Source: Halovulum dunhuangense (GTDB lineage Bacteria; Pseudomonadota; Alphaproteobacteria; Rhodobacterales; Rhodobacteraceae). From it: a DNA stretch of 64,000 nucleotides. The translations under genes were made by a program, and so were the position numbers. Positions 45,658 to 55,200 of this stretch are shown piece after piece (position 1 is the stretch's first letter; each line of letters starts with the position of its first letter). A model generated the notes under the pieces. That model was not told the DNA's origin and searched no databases. It saw only the letters and a program-made list of their open reading frames with translations. The DNA is taken from NCBI RefSeq assembly GCF_013093415.1, contig NZ_JABFBC010000001.1:682001-746000 (forward strand), in the 5' to 3' direction.

Positions 45658-45673
45658 TTTATCAACTGGTAAA
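45658..45673. promoter_or_regulatory. RutR-like operator upstream of preT
   Basis: TTTATCAACTGGTAAA; 11 of 14 fixed positions of the RutR consensus, same T-for-G change as the box at 40957. AT-rich bases follow (AATAATTAA), suitable for a promoter. Confidence 0.55.
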
Positions 45674-45715
45674 TAATTAAGGACAGGGCGAAACCCGCGC
45701 CACCCTTGGGGTTGC

Positions 45716-46819
45716 CTAACCTTCGGGCAGAGAGAGGTGCCGCTCGACGATCTCGAACCACGCGCCGCTTTCGGCGATGGCCTTGAGCCCCGCGCCAAGG
45801 CGGTCGATCGCAGCCAGGCCGGCGCGGTCGCTGACCAGGGCAAGGGCGCGCATCTGCTCGATTCGCGACAGACGCTCCAGCGCGACGAAGGAAACCTCGG
45901 GCCGCATGCCGCGGATGAGGCTTCGTGCCACGGTGGCGTCGAAAGAGGCGATGTCCGCCTCGCCCGCCAGCACCGCGTCCAGGCAGTCGGCAGGGCCGGG
46001 GCGACGGATCAGGGTGATCTGCGGGGCCAGCAGCCCCATCTCGGCCAGATCGCGCAGCGGGTGCCCCTCTGGCCGGCAGAGACGCGCGCCGACCAGGTCC
46101 GCTGGCGCCTGCGACCCCGCATAGGCGTTGCCGGCCAGCGCGTAGAACTCGGTCACCTGTTCATAAAGGCTGGCAGACCCCGCGAAGCTGCGGCAGAGCG
46201 GCGTCTGGCCGGCCTGTGGTTCGGTGCAGTCGGGCATCAGCCAGGGAAAGCTGAAGGCAAACCCCCCGCGTGGCAGCAGGATGTCGAGATGCGCGGGCAT
46301 GTCGTTGACGAAATAGATCTCAACCGGCGGGCCCTCGGTCGCGGCAAAGGCCGCAAGCACGATCTCGGGGATCATGCCGCCCGACGGGTGGCCCGGGTCC
46401 ACGAAGGGCAGGAACGGCGCCCCGGTCAGGATGTCGATGCGGGTCACATCGGGCGCTGCGGTGGGGGGCGGTTCCGGCGCGGCAGCGGGTTCGGGGGAAG
46501 GCGGCGGATCGGCCGGTGCGGGCCCAGCCGCCATGGTGTCCGCGGCCGGATCTGCCCTGCCCGCCACGCAGGGGATGGAAAGAACGAGCCCCGGCGCGAT
46601 GACATTGGGGTCCGGGCCGACAATCGTCCGGTTCGCTGCGTATATCTCGCCCGAACGGTCACGGTCGCCTAGGTGAATTTCGGCGATCATGCGCAGCGTC
46701 TCGCCCCGCTGGACGACATGGGTGGGACAGGCCGTGCCTTCAGCCTTGGACACAGCGGGCAGATGCACGAGCGCGAACAGCGCCAGTGTCGCGATCCGCA
46801 CAGCCCGTCCCAGATCCAT
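45716..46819 (-). CDS. LysM domain fused to a family-3-like solute-binding domain
   Basis: 367 residues from ATG 46817-46819 with AGGAGG 8 nt upstream. Signal peptide about 1-26 (ending SKA). LysM domain about 34-84 (HVVQRGETLRMIAEIHLGDR). A Pro/Ala-rich linker follows (about 92-125). Then a periplasmic binding-like domain (about 127-367; IDILTGAPFLPFVDPGHPSG, GEADIASFDATVARSLI). LysM should hold it on peptidoglycan. No ABC permease lies next to it, so it may be a sensor or enzyme-like relative rather than a transport receptor. Ligand unknown. Confidence 0.75.
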   Translation of the reverse strand: MDLGRAVRIATLALFALVHLPAVSKAEGTACPTHVVQRGETLRMIAEIHLGDRDRSGEIYAANRTIVGPDPNVIAPGLVLSIPCVAGRADPAADTMAAGPAPADPPPSPEPAAAPEPPPTAAPDVTRIDILTGAPFLPFVDPGHPSGGMIPEIVLAAFAATEGPPVEIYFVNDMPAHLDILLPRGGFAFSFPWLMPDCTEPQAGQTPLCRSFAGSASLYEQVTEFYALAGNAYAGSQAPADLVGARLCRPEGHPLRDLAEMGLLAPQITLIRRPGPADCLDAVLAGEADIASFDATVARSLIRGMRPEVSFVALERLSRIEQMRALALVSDRAGLAAIDRLGAGLKAIAESGAWFEIVERHLSLPEG

Positions 46820-46894
46820 GCCCGAAGCCTCCTGCGCCACAAGGCGTTGAGTCTGCGGTCCAAGGTTCTGACAAAGAGTAAACGCCGGGCCGGT

Positions 46895-47344
46895 TCAGGC
46901 GCGTTCTACGTTAAGGGTCATGCCCTGGGCGCCTGTGACGCGCACGTCGGTGCCCATCGTCGCCTCGCCCGACAGGATCGCGCGCCAGCGTACGCCATCG
47001 ATCTCCACGACGGCCTCGCCATGTTCGACCGAGACCAGCGTGCCGCGTCGCCCGACCATCTGGCTTGCGCGGTCGTTCAGAACCGTCGCCGTGTCGCCGC
47101 CGTCGCCGAAGCGCCGCGTATAGGCGCGCCCGGCAAAGGTGAGCGCGACGGCGAGTGCGGCATAGACCGCGATCTGCACCGTCCCGGGCATGCCTGGAAG
47201 AAAGGCAAGCAGCACGGCCATCAGCACGGCAGCCAGCCCCGGCCATATCAGGAAAAACGACATCGTCGCCATTTCCAGCGCGCCCAGCGTGATCCCGAAG
47301 GCGACCCACCACCAGGGCGAAAGCCCTTCCAGCCAGCCGAACAT
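46895..47344 (-). CDS. NfeD-like membrane protein
   Basis: 149 residues. Three hydrophobic helices (about 9-30, 32-50, 54-72) followed by an OB-fold domain (about 90-149: GRRGTLVSVEHGEAVVEIDG). Short NfeD proteins without the protease domain pair with SPFH proteins; here the QmcA-type gene lies 4 bp upstream. Thought to shape membrane microdomains or support protease control at the inner membrane. Confidence 0.88.
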   Translation of the reverse strand: MFGWLEGLSPWWWVAFGITLGALEMATMSFFLIWPGLAAVLMAVLLAFLPGMPGTVQIAVYAALAVALTFAGRAYTRRFGDGGDTATVLNDRASQMVGRRGTLVSVEHGEAVVEIDGVRWRAILSGEATMGTDVRVTGAQGMTLNVERA

Positions 47345-47348
47345 GGCC

Positions 47349-48266
47349 TCAGCTTCCCTTGGCGCCGCTGGCGAGGGAGCGGATCCCCTCGATCGAGCCG
47401 ATCAGGCTCGCCGCCTCCAGCGGCACCATGATCGTCTTGGAATTGGGCGATGCCGCCAGGTCGCGCAGCGCCTCGGTGTATTTCTGGGCCACGAAGTAGT
47501 TCACGGCCTGGATGTCACCGGCGGCGATCGCCTCGGACACCATGCGGGTCGCCTGCGCCTCGGCCTGGGCCAGGCGCTCGCGCGCCTCGGCGTCCAGAAA
47601 GGCTGCCTCGCGGCGGCCCTCCGCCTCGCGGATCTGGCTTTCGCGAAAGCCCTCCGCCTTCAGGATGGCGGACTGCTTCTGGCCCTCGGCGGTCAGGATC
47701 TCGGCGCGGCGGTCACGCTCTGCCTTCATCTGGCGGGCCATCGCTTCGGTTATGTCCTTGGGCGGGGCAAGATCCTTGATCTCGACCCGTGTCACCTTGA
47801 CCCCCCAGGGGTTCGAAGCCAGGTCGATGACGGTCAGAAGCTTCGCGTTGATCACGTCGCGGTTCGACAGGCTTTCGTCCAGATCCATCGCCCCGATCAC
47901 CGAGCGGATATTGGTCTGGCTGAGATAGGACAGCGCCTGTTCGAGGTTGCGCACCTCGTAGGCGGCGCGCGCGGCATCGACCACCTGGTAGAAGGCCACG
48001 GCGTCGGCCACGACCATCGCGTTGTCGCGGGTGATGACCTCCTGCGCCTCTATGTCGAGGACCGTCTCCATCATGTTGATCCGCGCGCCCACCCGGTCCA
48101 TCAGCGGGATCAGGAAGCGCAGCCCGGGCTTGAGCGTGCGGGTGTAGCGGCCGAAGCGTTCGACGGTCCATTCCTCGCCCTGGGGCACGGATTTGACCAT
48201 CAGGAAGATCAGGACCGCCGCAAAGACGAGAATGGCGATCGCAGGTGCGCCGAAGGCTTCGAGCAT
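47349..48266 (-). CDS. qmcA: SPFH/Band 7 protein, QmcA-type
   Basis: 305 residues from ATG 48264-48266 with AGGAGG upstream. One N-terminal membrane helix (about 6-22), SPFH domain (about 24-190: VPQGEEWTVERFGRYTRTL, NPWGVKVTRVEIKDL), then an Ala/Glu-rich coiled coil (about 200-265: ARQMKAERDRRAEILTAEG). Forms large membrane-bound oligomers with NfeD. Divergent from the MotA-like gene. Confidence 0.92.
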   Translation of the reverse strand: MLEAFGAPAIAILVFAAVLIFLMVKSVPQGEEWTVERFGRYTRTLKPGLRFLIPLMDRVGARINMMETVLDIEAQEVITRDNAMVVADAVAFYQVVDAARAAYEVRNLEQALSYLSQTNIRSVIGAMDLDESLSNRDVINAKLLTVIDLASNPWGVKVTRVEIKDLAPPKDITEAMARQMKAERDRRAEILTAEGQKQSAILKAEGFRESQIREAEGRREAAFLDAEARERLAQAEAQATRMVSEAIAAGDIQAVNYFVAQKYTEALRDLAASPNSKTIMVPLEAASLIGSIEGIRSLASGAKGS

Positions 48267-48364
48267 CAGTTCCTCCTGACCAACTCCTCCCACAAGATAT
48301 GGGGGAATCATGGCGGCCACGCAACAAGACACATCTAAAGCGCGCGTTTTTTGCACCGCGGCCA

Positions 48365-48399
48365 TTGACAGTTGGACACTCCGCCAGTCCCGCTTACAC
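48365..48399 (+). promoter_or_regulatory. Weak promoter candidate for the MotA/MotB-like pair
   Basis: TTGACA (48365-48370) is a perfect -35 but has no good -10 at 17 bp. The overlapping pair TTGGAC (48372-48377) - 16 bp - TTACAC (48394-48399) is acceptable. About 45 bp before the start codon at 48442. Confidence 0.3.
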
Positions 48400-48441
48400 T
48401 CCGCCCGAAACCGCAATAAAGGCAGATAGGCAGCAGCCCCC

Positions 48442-49608
48442 ATGCTTATGGACCGCGAACAGGAACCGTCATTCTCGCAGCCGTTCCGGCAGATCGTGGT
48501 GATGATCCTGATCCTTGTGCTGGTCGCGATCGGCGGGTTCTTCGCCTATCCGTCGATCTCGCCGATCTTCCTGGCCTCGCCCTATCTGAACGGGCTGATC
48601 ATGGCGGTGTTCGTGGTGGGGGTTCTGGCCTGCTTCTGGCAGGTTCTGGCGCTGATCTCGGCGGTCAGCTGGATCGAGGGCTTTGCGCTGGACCGCCCAG
48701 GGCATGAGTTCACCGCCTCGCCCCGGCTTCTGGCGTCGCTGTCGGCGATGCTGCGGGACAGCAAGGCGCGGCAGTCGCTGAACGCGTCGTCCACGCGCTC
48801 GATCCTCGACTCGGTCGCGACCCGCCTGGACGAGGCGCGCGACATCACGCGCTACATCATCAACCTGCTGATCTTTCTCGGTCTTCTGGGGACGTTCTAT
48901 GGACTTGCCACGACCGTCCCGGCGGTGGTGGATACCATCCGCTCGCTCGCGCCGCAGGAAGGGCAGGACAGTCTGGACGTTTTCGACAACCTGATGAGCG
49001 GGCTCGAACAGCAGTTGGGCGGCATGGGCACGGCTTTTGCGTCGTCGCTGCTGGGTCTGGCCGGCTCGCTGGTCGTGGGGCTGCTGGAGCTGTTCGCGGG
49101 CCACGGTCAGAACCGCTTCTACTCGGAACTCGAGGAATGGCTGTCCTCGATCACCAAGGTCTCTCTCTTCACCGGCGAGGATGGCGGCACGATGTCCCGG
49201 GGGGGCGAGATCCCCGCCAGCCAGATCGCCAAGCTGAACGAACTGGCCATCCGCGGCGAGGCCAGCCGGATCGAGACCGACGCCAAGATCACCCGCCTGA
49301 CCGATGCCGTCATGGCGCTGGCGCAGCAGCTGAACGACCGCCCCGCGCAGGGCGGGGGGGTCGGCGGCGACGCGGCCGTGTTCGAGCGCATTGCCGCCGG
49401 GCAGGATCGGATCGCCCAGTTGCTGGAACATCGCGAGGACGAGGGCGGCGCGCTGGACCCCGACAGCCGCATGCGCCTGCGCAACATCGACGTGCAGCTG
49501 CTGCGGATCCTGGAAGAGATGGCCGCCGGCCGCCAGGACAGCGTGGCCGAGTTGCGGCAGGAACTGGCGGCGCTGAACGAGACCATCCGGCGGGCGACCG
49601 GGGCCTGA
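48442..49608 (+). CDS. MotA/TolQ/ExbB-like proton-channel protein
   Basis: 388 residues from ATG 48442; a second ATG at 48448 is possible and neither has a strong ribosome site. Membrane helices about 17-38, 50-72, 138-160 and 195-217. The conserved channel part is INLLIFLGLLGTFYGLATTV and MGTAFASSLLGLAGSLVVGL. A ~160-residue C-terminal tail with heptad-like stretches follows. Coupled (4-bp gap) to a MotB/OmpA-like partner. Not the flagellar motor by context. Likely an ion-driven motor acting on the envelope; exact job unknown. Confidence 0.85.
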   Translation: MLMDREQEPSFSQPFRQIVVMILILVLVAIGGFFAYPSISPIFLASPYLNGLIMAVFVVGVLACFWQVLALISAVSWIEGFALDRPGHEFTASPRLLASLSAMLRDSKARQSLNASSTRSILDSVATRLDEARDITRYIINLLIFLGLLGTFYGLATTVPAVVDTIRSLAPQEGQDSLDVFDNLMSGLEQQLGGMGTAFASSLLGLAGSLVVGLLELFAGHGQNRFYSELEEWLSSITKVSLFTGEDGGTMSRGGEIPASQIAKLNELAIRGEASRIETDAKITRLTDAVMALAQQLNDRPAQGGGVGGDAAVFERIAAGQDRIAQLLEHREDEGGALDPDSRMRLRNIDVQLLRILEEMAAGRQDSVAELRQELAALNETIRRATGA

Positions 49609-49612
49609 TGCC

Positions 49613-51214
49613 ATGGCCCTGACCCGACGCAGCGGCGCGCGCTTCACCACCAACATCTGGCCCGGCTTCGTGGATGCGATGACGGCGCTGCTGCTGGTGC
49701 TGATGTTCGTGCTGTCGATCTTCATGATCGTGCAGTCGGTGCTGCGGGGGCAGGTAACCGAGAAGGACCGCGAACTCGAGGAACTGTCCACCCAGATCGG
49801 CCAGCTCGCGACCGCGTTGGGTCTGGAACAGCAGCGCACCGACCAGCTCGAGGGACAGGTCAGCGCGCTGAACTCGGACCTGGCCGATGCCGAGGCTGCG
49901 GCGACGCAGCAGGCGGCCCTGATCGCGACCCTGACCACCCAGCGCGACGATCAGGCCGCACGCATCGCGAGTTTCGAGGAACAGGTGGCAAGCCTTCTGG
50001 CCGAGAACCGCGACCTGTCCGGCTCGCTGTCAGAGACGCGCACCGCGCTTGCGGATCTGGAGGCTGAGAACAGCCGCCAGATATCCGCCAACGAGGCGCT
50101 GAACCTTGCGCTCGCGCAGGCCCGGGACGAGATCGACAGCGCGACCGAGGAGGCCCGACTTGCCGCTGCCCGGCGAGAGGCGCTCGAGGCGCTGGTCGCC
50201 GATCTGCGGGCCGAGAACGCGGAGGCGGCCGAAGCACTGTCCGACGCCGAGGCCGCGCGCCTGGTCGAGGCGCAGGCCGCCGAGGCGCTGCGCGCCCGAC
50301 TGCGCGAAAGCGATGCCGAACTGACCGCGATGACCCTGTCGCTTGAACAGGAGCGCCGCCGCGCCGAGGAGACGTTGACGCTTCTGGCCGCGGCCCGGGC
50401 CTCTGCCGATGCGCTTGCGCAGGAGCGGGACCGTGCCCTGACGCAGGCGGAGGAACGCGCGGCCCTCCTGGCGCTTGCGCGCGAGGAACTCGCGGACGAG
50501 CGTGCGGTCTCAAGCGAAAGCCAGCGTCGGGTCGAGCTTCTGAACCAGCAGACCGCGGCTCTGGGCAGCCAGTTGCAGGAGTTGCAGGGGCTTCTGGACG
50601 CGGCGCAGGCGGCGGAAGAGGCGGCGCAGGTGCGGATCGAGACACTGGGCGCGAACCTGAACACCGCGCTGGCGCGTGTCGCGGCCGAACAGCGGCGGCG
50701 GGCAGAGCTTGAGGAAGCCGAGCGTCGCCGGCTGGAGGAAGAGGCCCGCAACCTGCAGAACTACCGCTCGGAGTTCTTCGGCCGCGTGCGCGAGATCCTG
50801 GGCGACCGTCCGGGCATCGAGATCGTGGGCGATCGTTTCGTTTTTTCTTCCGAAGTGCTGTTCGACCGTGGGTCTGCCGAACTCGGCCCGGCGGGTGAGG
50901 AACAGCTGGCGCAGGTTGCCGCCGTGATCCGGGAGATCCGCGACGAGATCCCGCCTGAGATCGACTGGATCCTGCGGGTCGACGGGCATACCGACAACAT
51001 CCCCATTACCAGCGGCGGTGCCTTTGCCGACAACTGGGAACTGAGCCAGGCGCGGGCCCTTTCGGTGGTGCGCTACCTGATCGCGGAAGAGGATATTCCC
51101 GCCCAGCGCCTGTCGGCCAACGGGTTCGGCGAGTTCCAGCCGGTGGACCCCGCCGACACCGACGAGGCGCGGGCGCGCAATCGCCGGATCGAGTTGAAGT
51201 TCACCGAGCGGTAG
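49613..51214 (+). CDS. MotB/OmpA-like partner with long coiled coil
   Basis: 533 residues. Single membrane helix about 18-43 (GFVDAMTALLLVLMFVLSIF), with D21 in the place of the proton-binding Asp of MotB. A ~330-residue Ala/Glu/Arg-rich coiled coil follows (about 50-385). The OmpA peptidoglycan-binding domain lies at about 400-533 (FDRGSAELGPAGEEQLAQV, LRVDGHTDNIPI, RNRRIELKF). The coiled coil is far longer than in flagellar MotB or TolR and would span the periplasm. Its 3' end overlaps a convergent gene by 14 bp. Confidence 0.87.
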   Translation: MALTRRSGARFTTNIWPGFVDAMTALLLVLMFVLSIFMIVQSVLRGQVTEKDRELEELSTQIGQLATALGLEQQRTDQLEGQVSALNSDLADAEAAATQQAALIATLTTQRDDQAARIASFEEQVASLLAENRDLSGSLSETRTALADLEAENSRQISANEALNLALAQARDEIDSATEEARLAAARREALEALVADLRAENAEAAEALSDAEAARLVEAQAAEALRARLRESDAELTAMTLSLEQERRRAEETLTLLAAARASADALAQERDRALTQAEERAALLALAREELADERAVSSESQRRVELLNQQTAALGSQLQELQGLLDAAQAAEEAAQVRIETLGANLNTALARVAAEQRRRAELEEAERRRLEEEARNLQNYRSEFFGRVREILGDRPGIEIVGDRFVFSSEVLFDRGSAELGPAGEEQLAQVAAVIREIRDEIPPEIDWILRVDGHTDNIPITSGGAFADNWELSQARALSVVRYLIAEEDIPAQRLSANGFGEFQPVDPADTDEARARNRRIELKFTER

Positions 51215-51671
51215 TCGGGCGGGCCCGGTCGCCCATCTGCACCAGGCGGCTGCCCGTATCCTCGCCCTCTGCCGGGCTGCCCGCACCGGCAAGCATCGCC
51301 TCGATCCGGGAAAGCGACTTCTGCAGCACCGCGTCGCGGCTTTCTGCGATGGCGCGCAATTCGGCAAGCATCCGACCCTCCCGCTCGGCCTGTGTTTCCA
51401 GGATCGCGGCCTGCGCACGCGCGATGACGGCAAGATCGCCCCGAAGCGCCGCGATCCGCGCGGCAAGGGCAGGGTCGGGAAAAGCCTGCGGCGCCGCCGG
51501 CGGGGCGACGGCGGGGCCGGGCTTCTCGGCAACGGGTGGCGCGGCCGCCTGTCGCTGGCGCTGGCGAGGGCGGCGCGCGGATGCCGCGTCCAGCAGCAGC
51601 CAGACCAGATAGCCAAGCCCCGCACCGCCAAAGGCCAGCGCCAGGATCACGGTGACAGAAAAACCGCTCAT
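51201..51671 (-). CDS. Hypothetical single-pass membrane protein
   Basis: 156 residues from ATG 51669-51671 (MSGFSVTVILALAFGGAGLG). One helix at about 5-27, a basic Gln/Arg stretch, a Pro/Ala linker, and a predicted coiled coil (about 70-125: ALAARIAALRGDLAVIARA). Tail-to-tail overlap of 14 bp with the MotB-like gene. Ribosome-site bases (GGGGATGCAGC) are only moderate. No family recognised. Confidence 0.55.
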   Translation of the reverse strand: MSGFSVTVILALAFGGAGLGYLVWLLLDAASARRPRQRQRQAAAPPVAEKPGPAVAPPAAPQAFPDPALAARIAALRGDLAVIARAQAAILETQAEREGRMLAELRAIAESRDAVLQKSLSRIEAMLAGAGSPAEGEDTGSRLVQMGDRARPTTAR

Positions 51672-51767
51672 GCTGCATCCCCTTCCGAACGGGAGCGTTC
51701 GCAGGTCAGTCTGCGGTGGCGACGTTACCCGGGGGTTAACAGGGGCATGAATGGCGCGCCGCAAAGC

Positions 51768-51801
51768 GGAACCGCCGCCCGGTTTCCCGGGCGGCGGTTC
51801 C
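51768..51801 (-). terminator. Strong hairpin terminator after clpA
   Basis: 15-bp perfect stem (51768-51782 with 51787-51801), loop TTTC/GAAA, GC-rich. Lies 20 bp past the clpA stop. The tail on the minus strand is GCTTTGC, only weakly T-rich. Confidence 0.65.
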
Positions 51802-51821
51802 TGTTTCCTGACCTGCGCGTG

Positions 51822-54146
51822 CTACTCGGCGGTCAGCAGCGGCGGCTTGCGCGAGGGAAGCTGCGGCTTGCCCGGCTCCTGGATCTGGAGATCGATCTTG
51901 TCGTCCTTGGCCGACACCCGGACCAGCCCGCCCTTGGACAGGCGGCCGAACAGCAGTTCCTCGGCCAGCGGCTTCTTGATGTTCTCCTGGATCACACGCG
52001 CCAGCGGCCGCGCGCCCATCTTCTCGTCATAGCCACGTTCGCCCAGCCATTCGGCGGCCGCCGGTGTCAGTTCGATCGCGACGTTCCGGTCCATCAGCTG
52101 CGCTTCGAGTTGAAGGACGAACTTCTCGACGACCTGCATGATCACCTCTTTCGGCAGCGGACCGAAGCTGATGATCGCATCGAGGCGGTTGCGGAATTCC
52201 GGCGTGAACTGCCGCTCGATCACGGCCATGTCCTCACCCTCGCGGCCCGAACGGCCGAAGCCCATGGCGTTCTTGGCCAGCTCGGCCGCGCCCGCGTTCG
52301 AGGTCATGATCAGCACCACGTTGCGGAAATCCGTGGTCCGGCCGTTGTGGTCGGTCAGCTTGCCGTGGTCCATCACCTGCAGAAGGATGTTGTAGACATC
52401 GGGATGCGCCTTCTCGATCTCGTCCAGCAGCAGGACGCAATGCGGGTTCTGGTCGACCGTGTCGGTCAGCAGGCCGCCCTGGTCGAAGCCGACATATCCC
52501 GGCGGGGCGCCGATCAGGCGGCTGACCGAATGCTTCTCCATGTATTCCGACATGTCGAAGCGCACGAAATGGATGCCCATGACGGCGGCAAGCTGCTTGG
52601 CCACCTCGGTCTTGCCGACCCCGGTGGGGCCTGCGAACAGGTAGTTGCCGATCGGCTTTTCCGGCTCGCGCAACCCGGCGCGCGCCAGCTTGATCGCCGA
52701 GGACAGCGCCTCGATCGCGGCGTCCTGGCCGAAGACCACCCGCTTGAGGTTCTTTTCCAGATCCTTCAGCACTGCCGCATCGTCCTTGGACACGCTCTTG
52801 GCCGGGATGCGCGCGATCTTGGCGACGACCGCCTCGATGTCCTTGGCGCCGATGGTGCGCCGCCGCTTGCTTTCAGGCAGCAGCATCTGCGCCGCCCCTG
52901 CCTCGTCGATCACGTCGATCGCCTTGTCGGGCAGCTTGCGGTCGTGAATGTAGCGGGCCGACAGGTCCACCGCCGACTTGATGGCGTCGTTGGTGTAGCG
53001 AATGTCGTGATGCTCTTCGAAATAGGGCTTCAGGCCGCGCAGGATCTTGATCGCGTCATCCACCGACGGCTCGTTCACGTCGATCTTCTGGAAGCGACGG
53101 CTGAGCGCGCGGTCCTTCTCGAAGTGCTGGCGGAACTCCTTGTAGGTGGTCGATCCCATGCAGCGCAGCTTGCCCCCCTGGAGAGCGGGCTTCAGCAGGT
53201 TTGAGGCATCCATCGCCCCCCCCGAGGTGGCCCCGGCGCCGATCACGGTGTGGATCTCGTCGATGAAGAGAACCGCGTCCGGATGCTCCTCCAGTTCCTT
53301 CATGACGGCCTTGAGCCGCTCCTCGAAGTCGCCTCGGTAGCGGGTGCCCGCCAGAAGCGCGCCCATGTCGAGCGAAAAGATGGTGGTCTTGGCCAGCACC
53401 TTCGGCACTTCGCCATGCACGATCTTGTGCGCCAGCCCCTCGGCGATCGCGGTCTTGCCCACGCCGGGATCGCCCACCAGGAGCGGGTTGTTCTTGCGCC
53501 GGCGGCACAGCACCTGGATGCAACGCTCGACTTCCTGGTCGCGGCCGATCAGCGGGTCCACGTCGCCCTTGCGCGATTTGGTGTTCAGATCGACGCAGTA
53601 TTTCTGCAGCGCCGTCTCTTCCTGCTTTTCCTGCGGTCCGGGCTGTTCCGATTGCGCCTGCCCCTCGTCCGCGCCGGTGACCGGGCGGCTTTCGCCATAG
53701 CTCGGGTCCTTGGCGACGCCGTGGCTGATGAAGTTGACCGCGTCGTAGCGGGTCATGTCCTGCTCCTGCAGGAAATAGGCGGCGTGGCTTTCGCGCTCGG
53801 CAAAGATCGCGACCAGCACGTTTGCGCCCGTCACTTCCTGGCGGCCGGAACTCTGGACGTGGATCGCTGCGCGCTGGATCACCCGCTGGAAGCCGGTGGT
53901 CGGCGCCGCCTCGGAGCCGTCGATGTCCGAGACAAGGCTGTCCAGTTCCTCGTCCAGGAACTTCGTCAGCGTCTGGCGCAGCTCGTCCAGGTTGACGCTG
54001 CATGCCTTCATGACCCGCGCGGCGTCCGGCTCGTCGATCAGCGCGAGCAGCAGATGCTCGAGGGTCGCAAGCTCGTGCCGTCGCTCGTTGGCCAGGCCAA
54101 GAGCGTTATGGATCGCGGTCTCCAGTGTGGTCGAGAATGATGGCAT
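51822..54146 (-). CDS. clpA: ATP-dependent Clp protease ATP-binding subunit ClpA
   Basis: 774 residues from ATG 54144-54146 with AAGGAAG upstream. Two Clp_N repeats (about 1-145: [20 protein letters not shown]). First AAA+ ring, Walker [14 protein letters not shown] (about 222-234) and [13 protein letters not shown]. Second ring, Walker [15 protein letters not shown] (about 505) and [16 protein letters not shown]-terminal D2 small domain. Unfolds substrates for ClpP. No clpS adaptor gene was found in the 263 bp upstream, where nothing else was recognised, nor elsewhere in the window. Confidence 0.96.
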   Translation of the reverse strand: MPSFSTTLETAIHNALGLANERRHELATLEHLLLALIDEPDAARVMKACSVNLDELRQTLTKFLDEELDSLVSDIDGSEAAPTTGFQRVIQRAAIHVQSSGRQEVTGANVLVAIFAERESHAAYFLQEQDMTRYDAVNFISHGVAKDPSYGESRPVTGADEGQAQSEQPGPQEKQEETALQKYCVDLNTKSRKGDVDPLIGRDQEVERCIQVLCRRRKNNPLLVGDPGVGKTAIAEGLAHKIVHGEVPKVLAKTTIFSLDMGALLAGTRYRGDFEERLKAVMKELEEHPDAVLFIDEIHTVIGAGATSGGAMDASNLLKPALQGGKLRCMGSTTYKEFRQHFEKDRALSRRFQKIDVNEPSVDDAIKILRGLKPYFEEHHDIRYTNDAIKSAVDLSARYIHDRKLPDKAIDVIDEAGAAQMLLPESKRRRTIGAKDIEAVVAKIARIPAKSVSKDDAAVLKDLEKNLKRVVFGQDAAIEALSSAIKLARAGLREPEKPIGNYLFAGPTGVGKTEVAKQLAAVMGIHFVRFDMSEYMEKHSVSRLIGAPPGYVGFDQGGLLTDTVDQNPHCVLLLDEIEKAHPDVYNILLQVMDHGKLTDHNGRTTDFRNVVLIMTSNAGAAELAKNAMGFGRSGREGEDMAVIERQFTPEFRNRLDAIISFGPLPKEVIMQVVEKFVLQLEAQLMDRNVAIELTPAAAEWLGERGYDEKMGARPLARVIQENIKKPLAEELLFGRLSKGGLVRVSAKDDKIDLQIQEPGKPQLPSRKPPLLTAE

Positions 54147-54409
54147 GTCCGCTTCCTTGTCTCCGCGCGTCCGGAGGATGCCGGACCCGCCTGCAGGCCA
54201 TTGGGCCTGTCCCCATAATTTCGGCTTTCCGGGGGCCGCTTCAAGGAGATTTTCCGTTGCGGTCTTCATTATCCGGTGACGGTGTCGCCTCCTGCGCATC
54301 AACCGTCCACTGCGTGCCGTTCCGAAAGGCAAACGCGCAGCCTTCCGGTTCCGAGTCACATATGACACCGGGGCGACTTAACAAGTCCCTCTAAAGGGTG
54401 CGGCGGCCC

Positions 54410-55177
54410 TCAGAAGCGGTCCTTGCGGGCGCGGATCTCGGCAAAGACCTCGTCGTCGGGGGCGCCGGCCATCCCGACAGCGGCCTTCAGCGCAGGATCG
54501 TTCGCGCGCAGGAAGGGATTTGTCGCCAGTTCCTCGGCCAGGCGCGAGGGAACCGTCGGCTGGCCCGTCTCGCGCGCCGCCGCGACAGCCTGCGCCCTGG
54601 ACCTGAGCGCGGCATTCTCCCCGTCGATGCTGAGGGCGAAGCGCGCATTCGACGCCGTGTATTCATGGCCCGAGCAGACCAGCGTCTCGGGCGGCAGGGC
54701 GGCAAGCTTGGACAGGCTTTCCCACATCATCGCGGCCGGGCCTTCGAACAGCCGGCCGCATCCCAGCGCCATCAGGCTGTCGGCGGTGAACACGGCTTGT
54801 GCCTGCGGAAAGTGAAAGGCGATATGCCCGATCGTGTGGCCCGACACGTCGATGACCGAACCGCTCAGGCCGCCGACGGTCACGCGGTCGCCCTCGGTCA
54901 CCGCAAGGTCGAGCGCGGGCAGGCGGTGCGCGTCGGCCCTGGCTCCGACGACCTTCGCGCCGGTGGCGCGGCGCAATTCCTCGACACCCTCGATATGGTC
55001 GTGGTGGTGATGGGTGATCAGAATCCACCCGGCCTTCCAGCCGCGCGTCGCGAGTTCACGCAGGATCGGCGCCGCCTCGGGCACGTCCACGACCGCCGTC
55101 TCTCCGGTGTCCGGATCGTGAAGCAGATAGGCGTAGTTGTCAGTCAGGCAGGCTATGGTAACAATCTCTGGGGGCAT
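54410..55177 (-). CDS. gloB: Hydroxyacylglutathione hydrolase (glyoxalase II)
   Basis: 255 residues, normal length. Metallo-beta-lactamase fold with the metal motif [11 protein letters not shown] (about 54-64), [12 protein letters not shown] (about 112), [13 protein letters not shown] (about 130) and [15 protein letters not shown] (about 168). Completes methylglyoxal detoxification to lactate. ATG 55175-55177. Divergent from a methyltransferase gene with 23 bp between starts. Confidence 0.95.
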   Translation of the reverse strand: MPPEIVTIACLTDNYAYLLHDPDTGETAVVDVPEAAPILRELATRGWKAGWILITHHHHDHIEGVEELRRATGAKVVGARADAHRLPALDLAVTEGDRVTVGGLSGSVIDVSGHTIGHIAFHFPQAQAVFTADSLMALGCGRLFEGPAAMMWESLSKLAALPPETLVCSGHEYTASNARFALSIDGENAALRSRAQAVAAARETGQPTVPSRLAEELATNPFLRANDPALKAAVGMAGAPDDEVFAEIRARKDRF

Positions 55178-55200
55178 GTGGCGCTCCGGAAGGTGGTTTC

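Noticed and set aside
48442-51214. Zorya anti-phage system
   Set aside because: Only ZorA/ZorB-like motor parts are present. No ZorC, ZorD or ZorE-like helicase or nuclease gene is near; neighbours are housekeeping genes. Kept as a motor of unknown role.
54147-54409. A clpS adaptor gene upstream of clpA
   Set aside because: No open frame in this 263-bp gap resembles ClpS; the frames here are short shadows.
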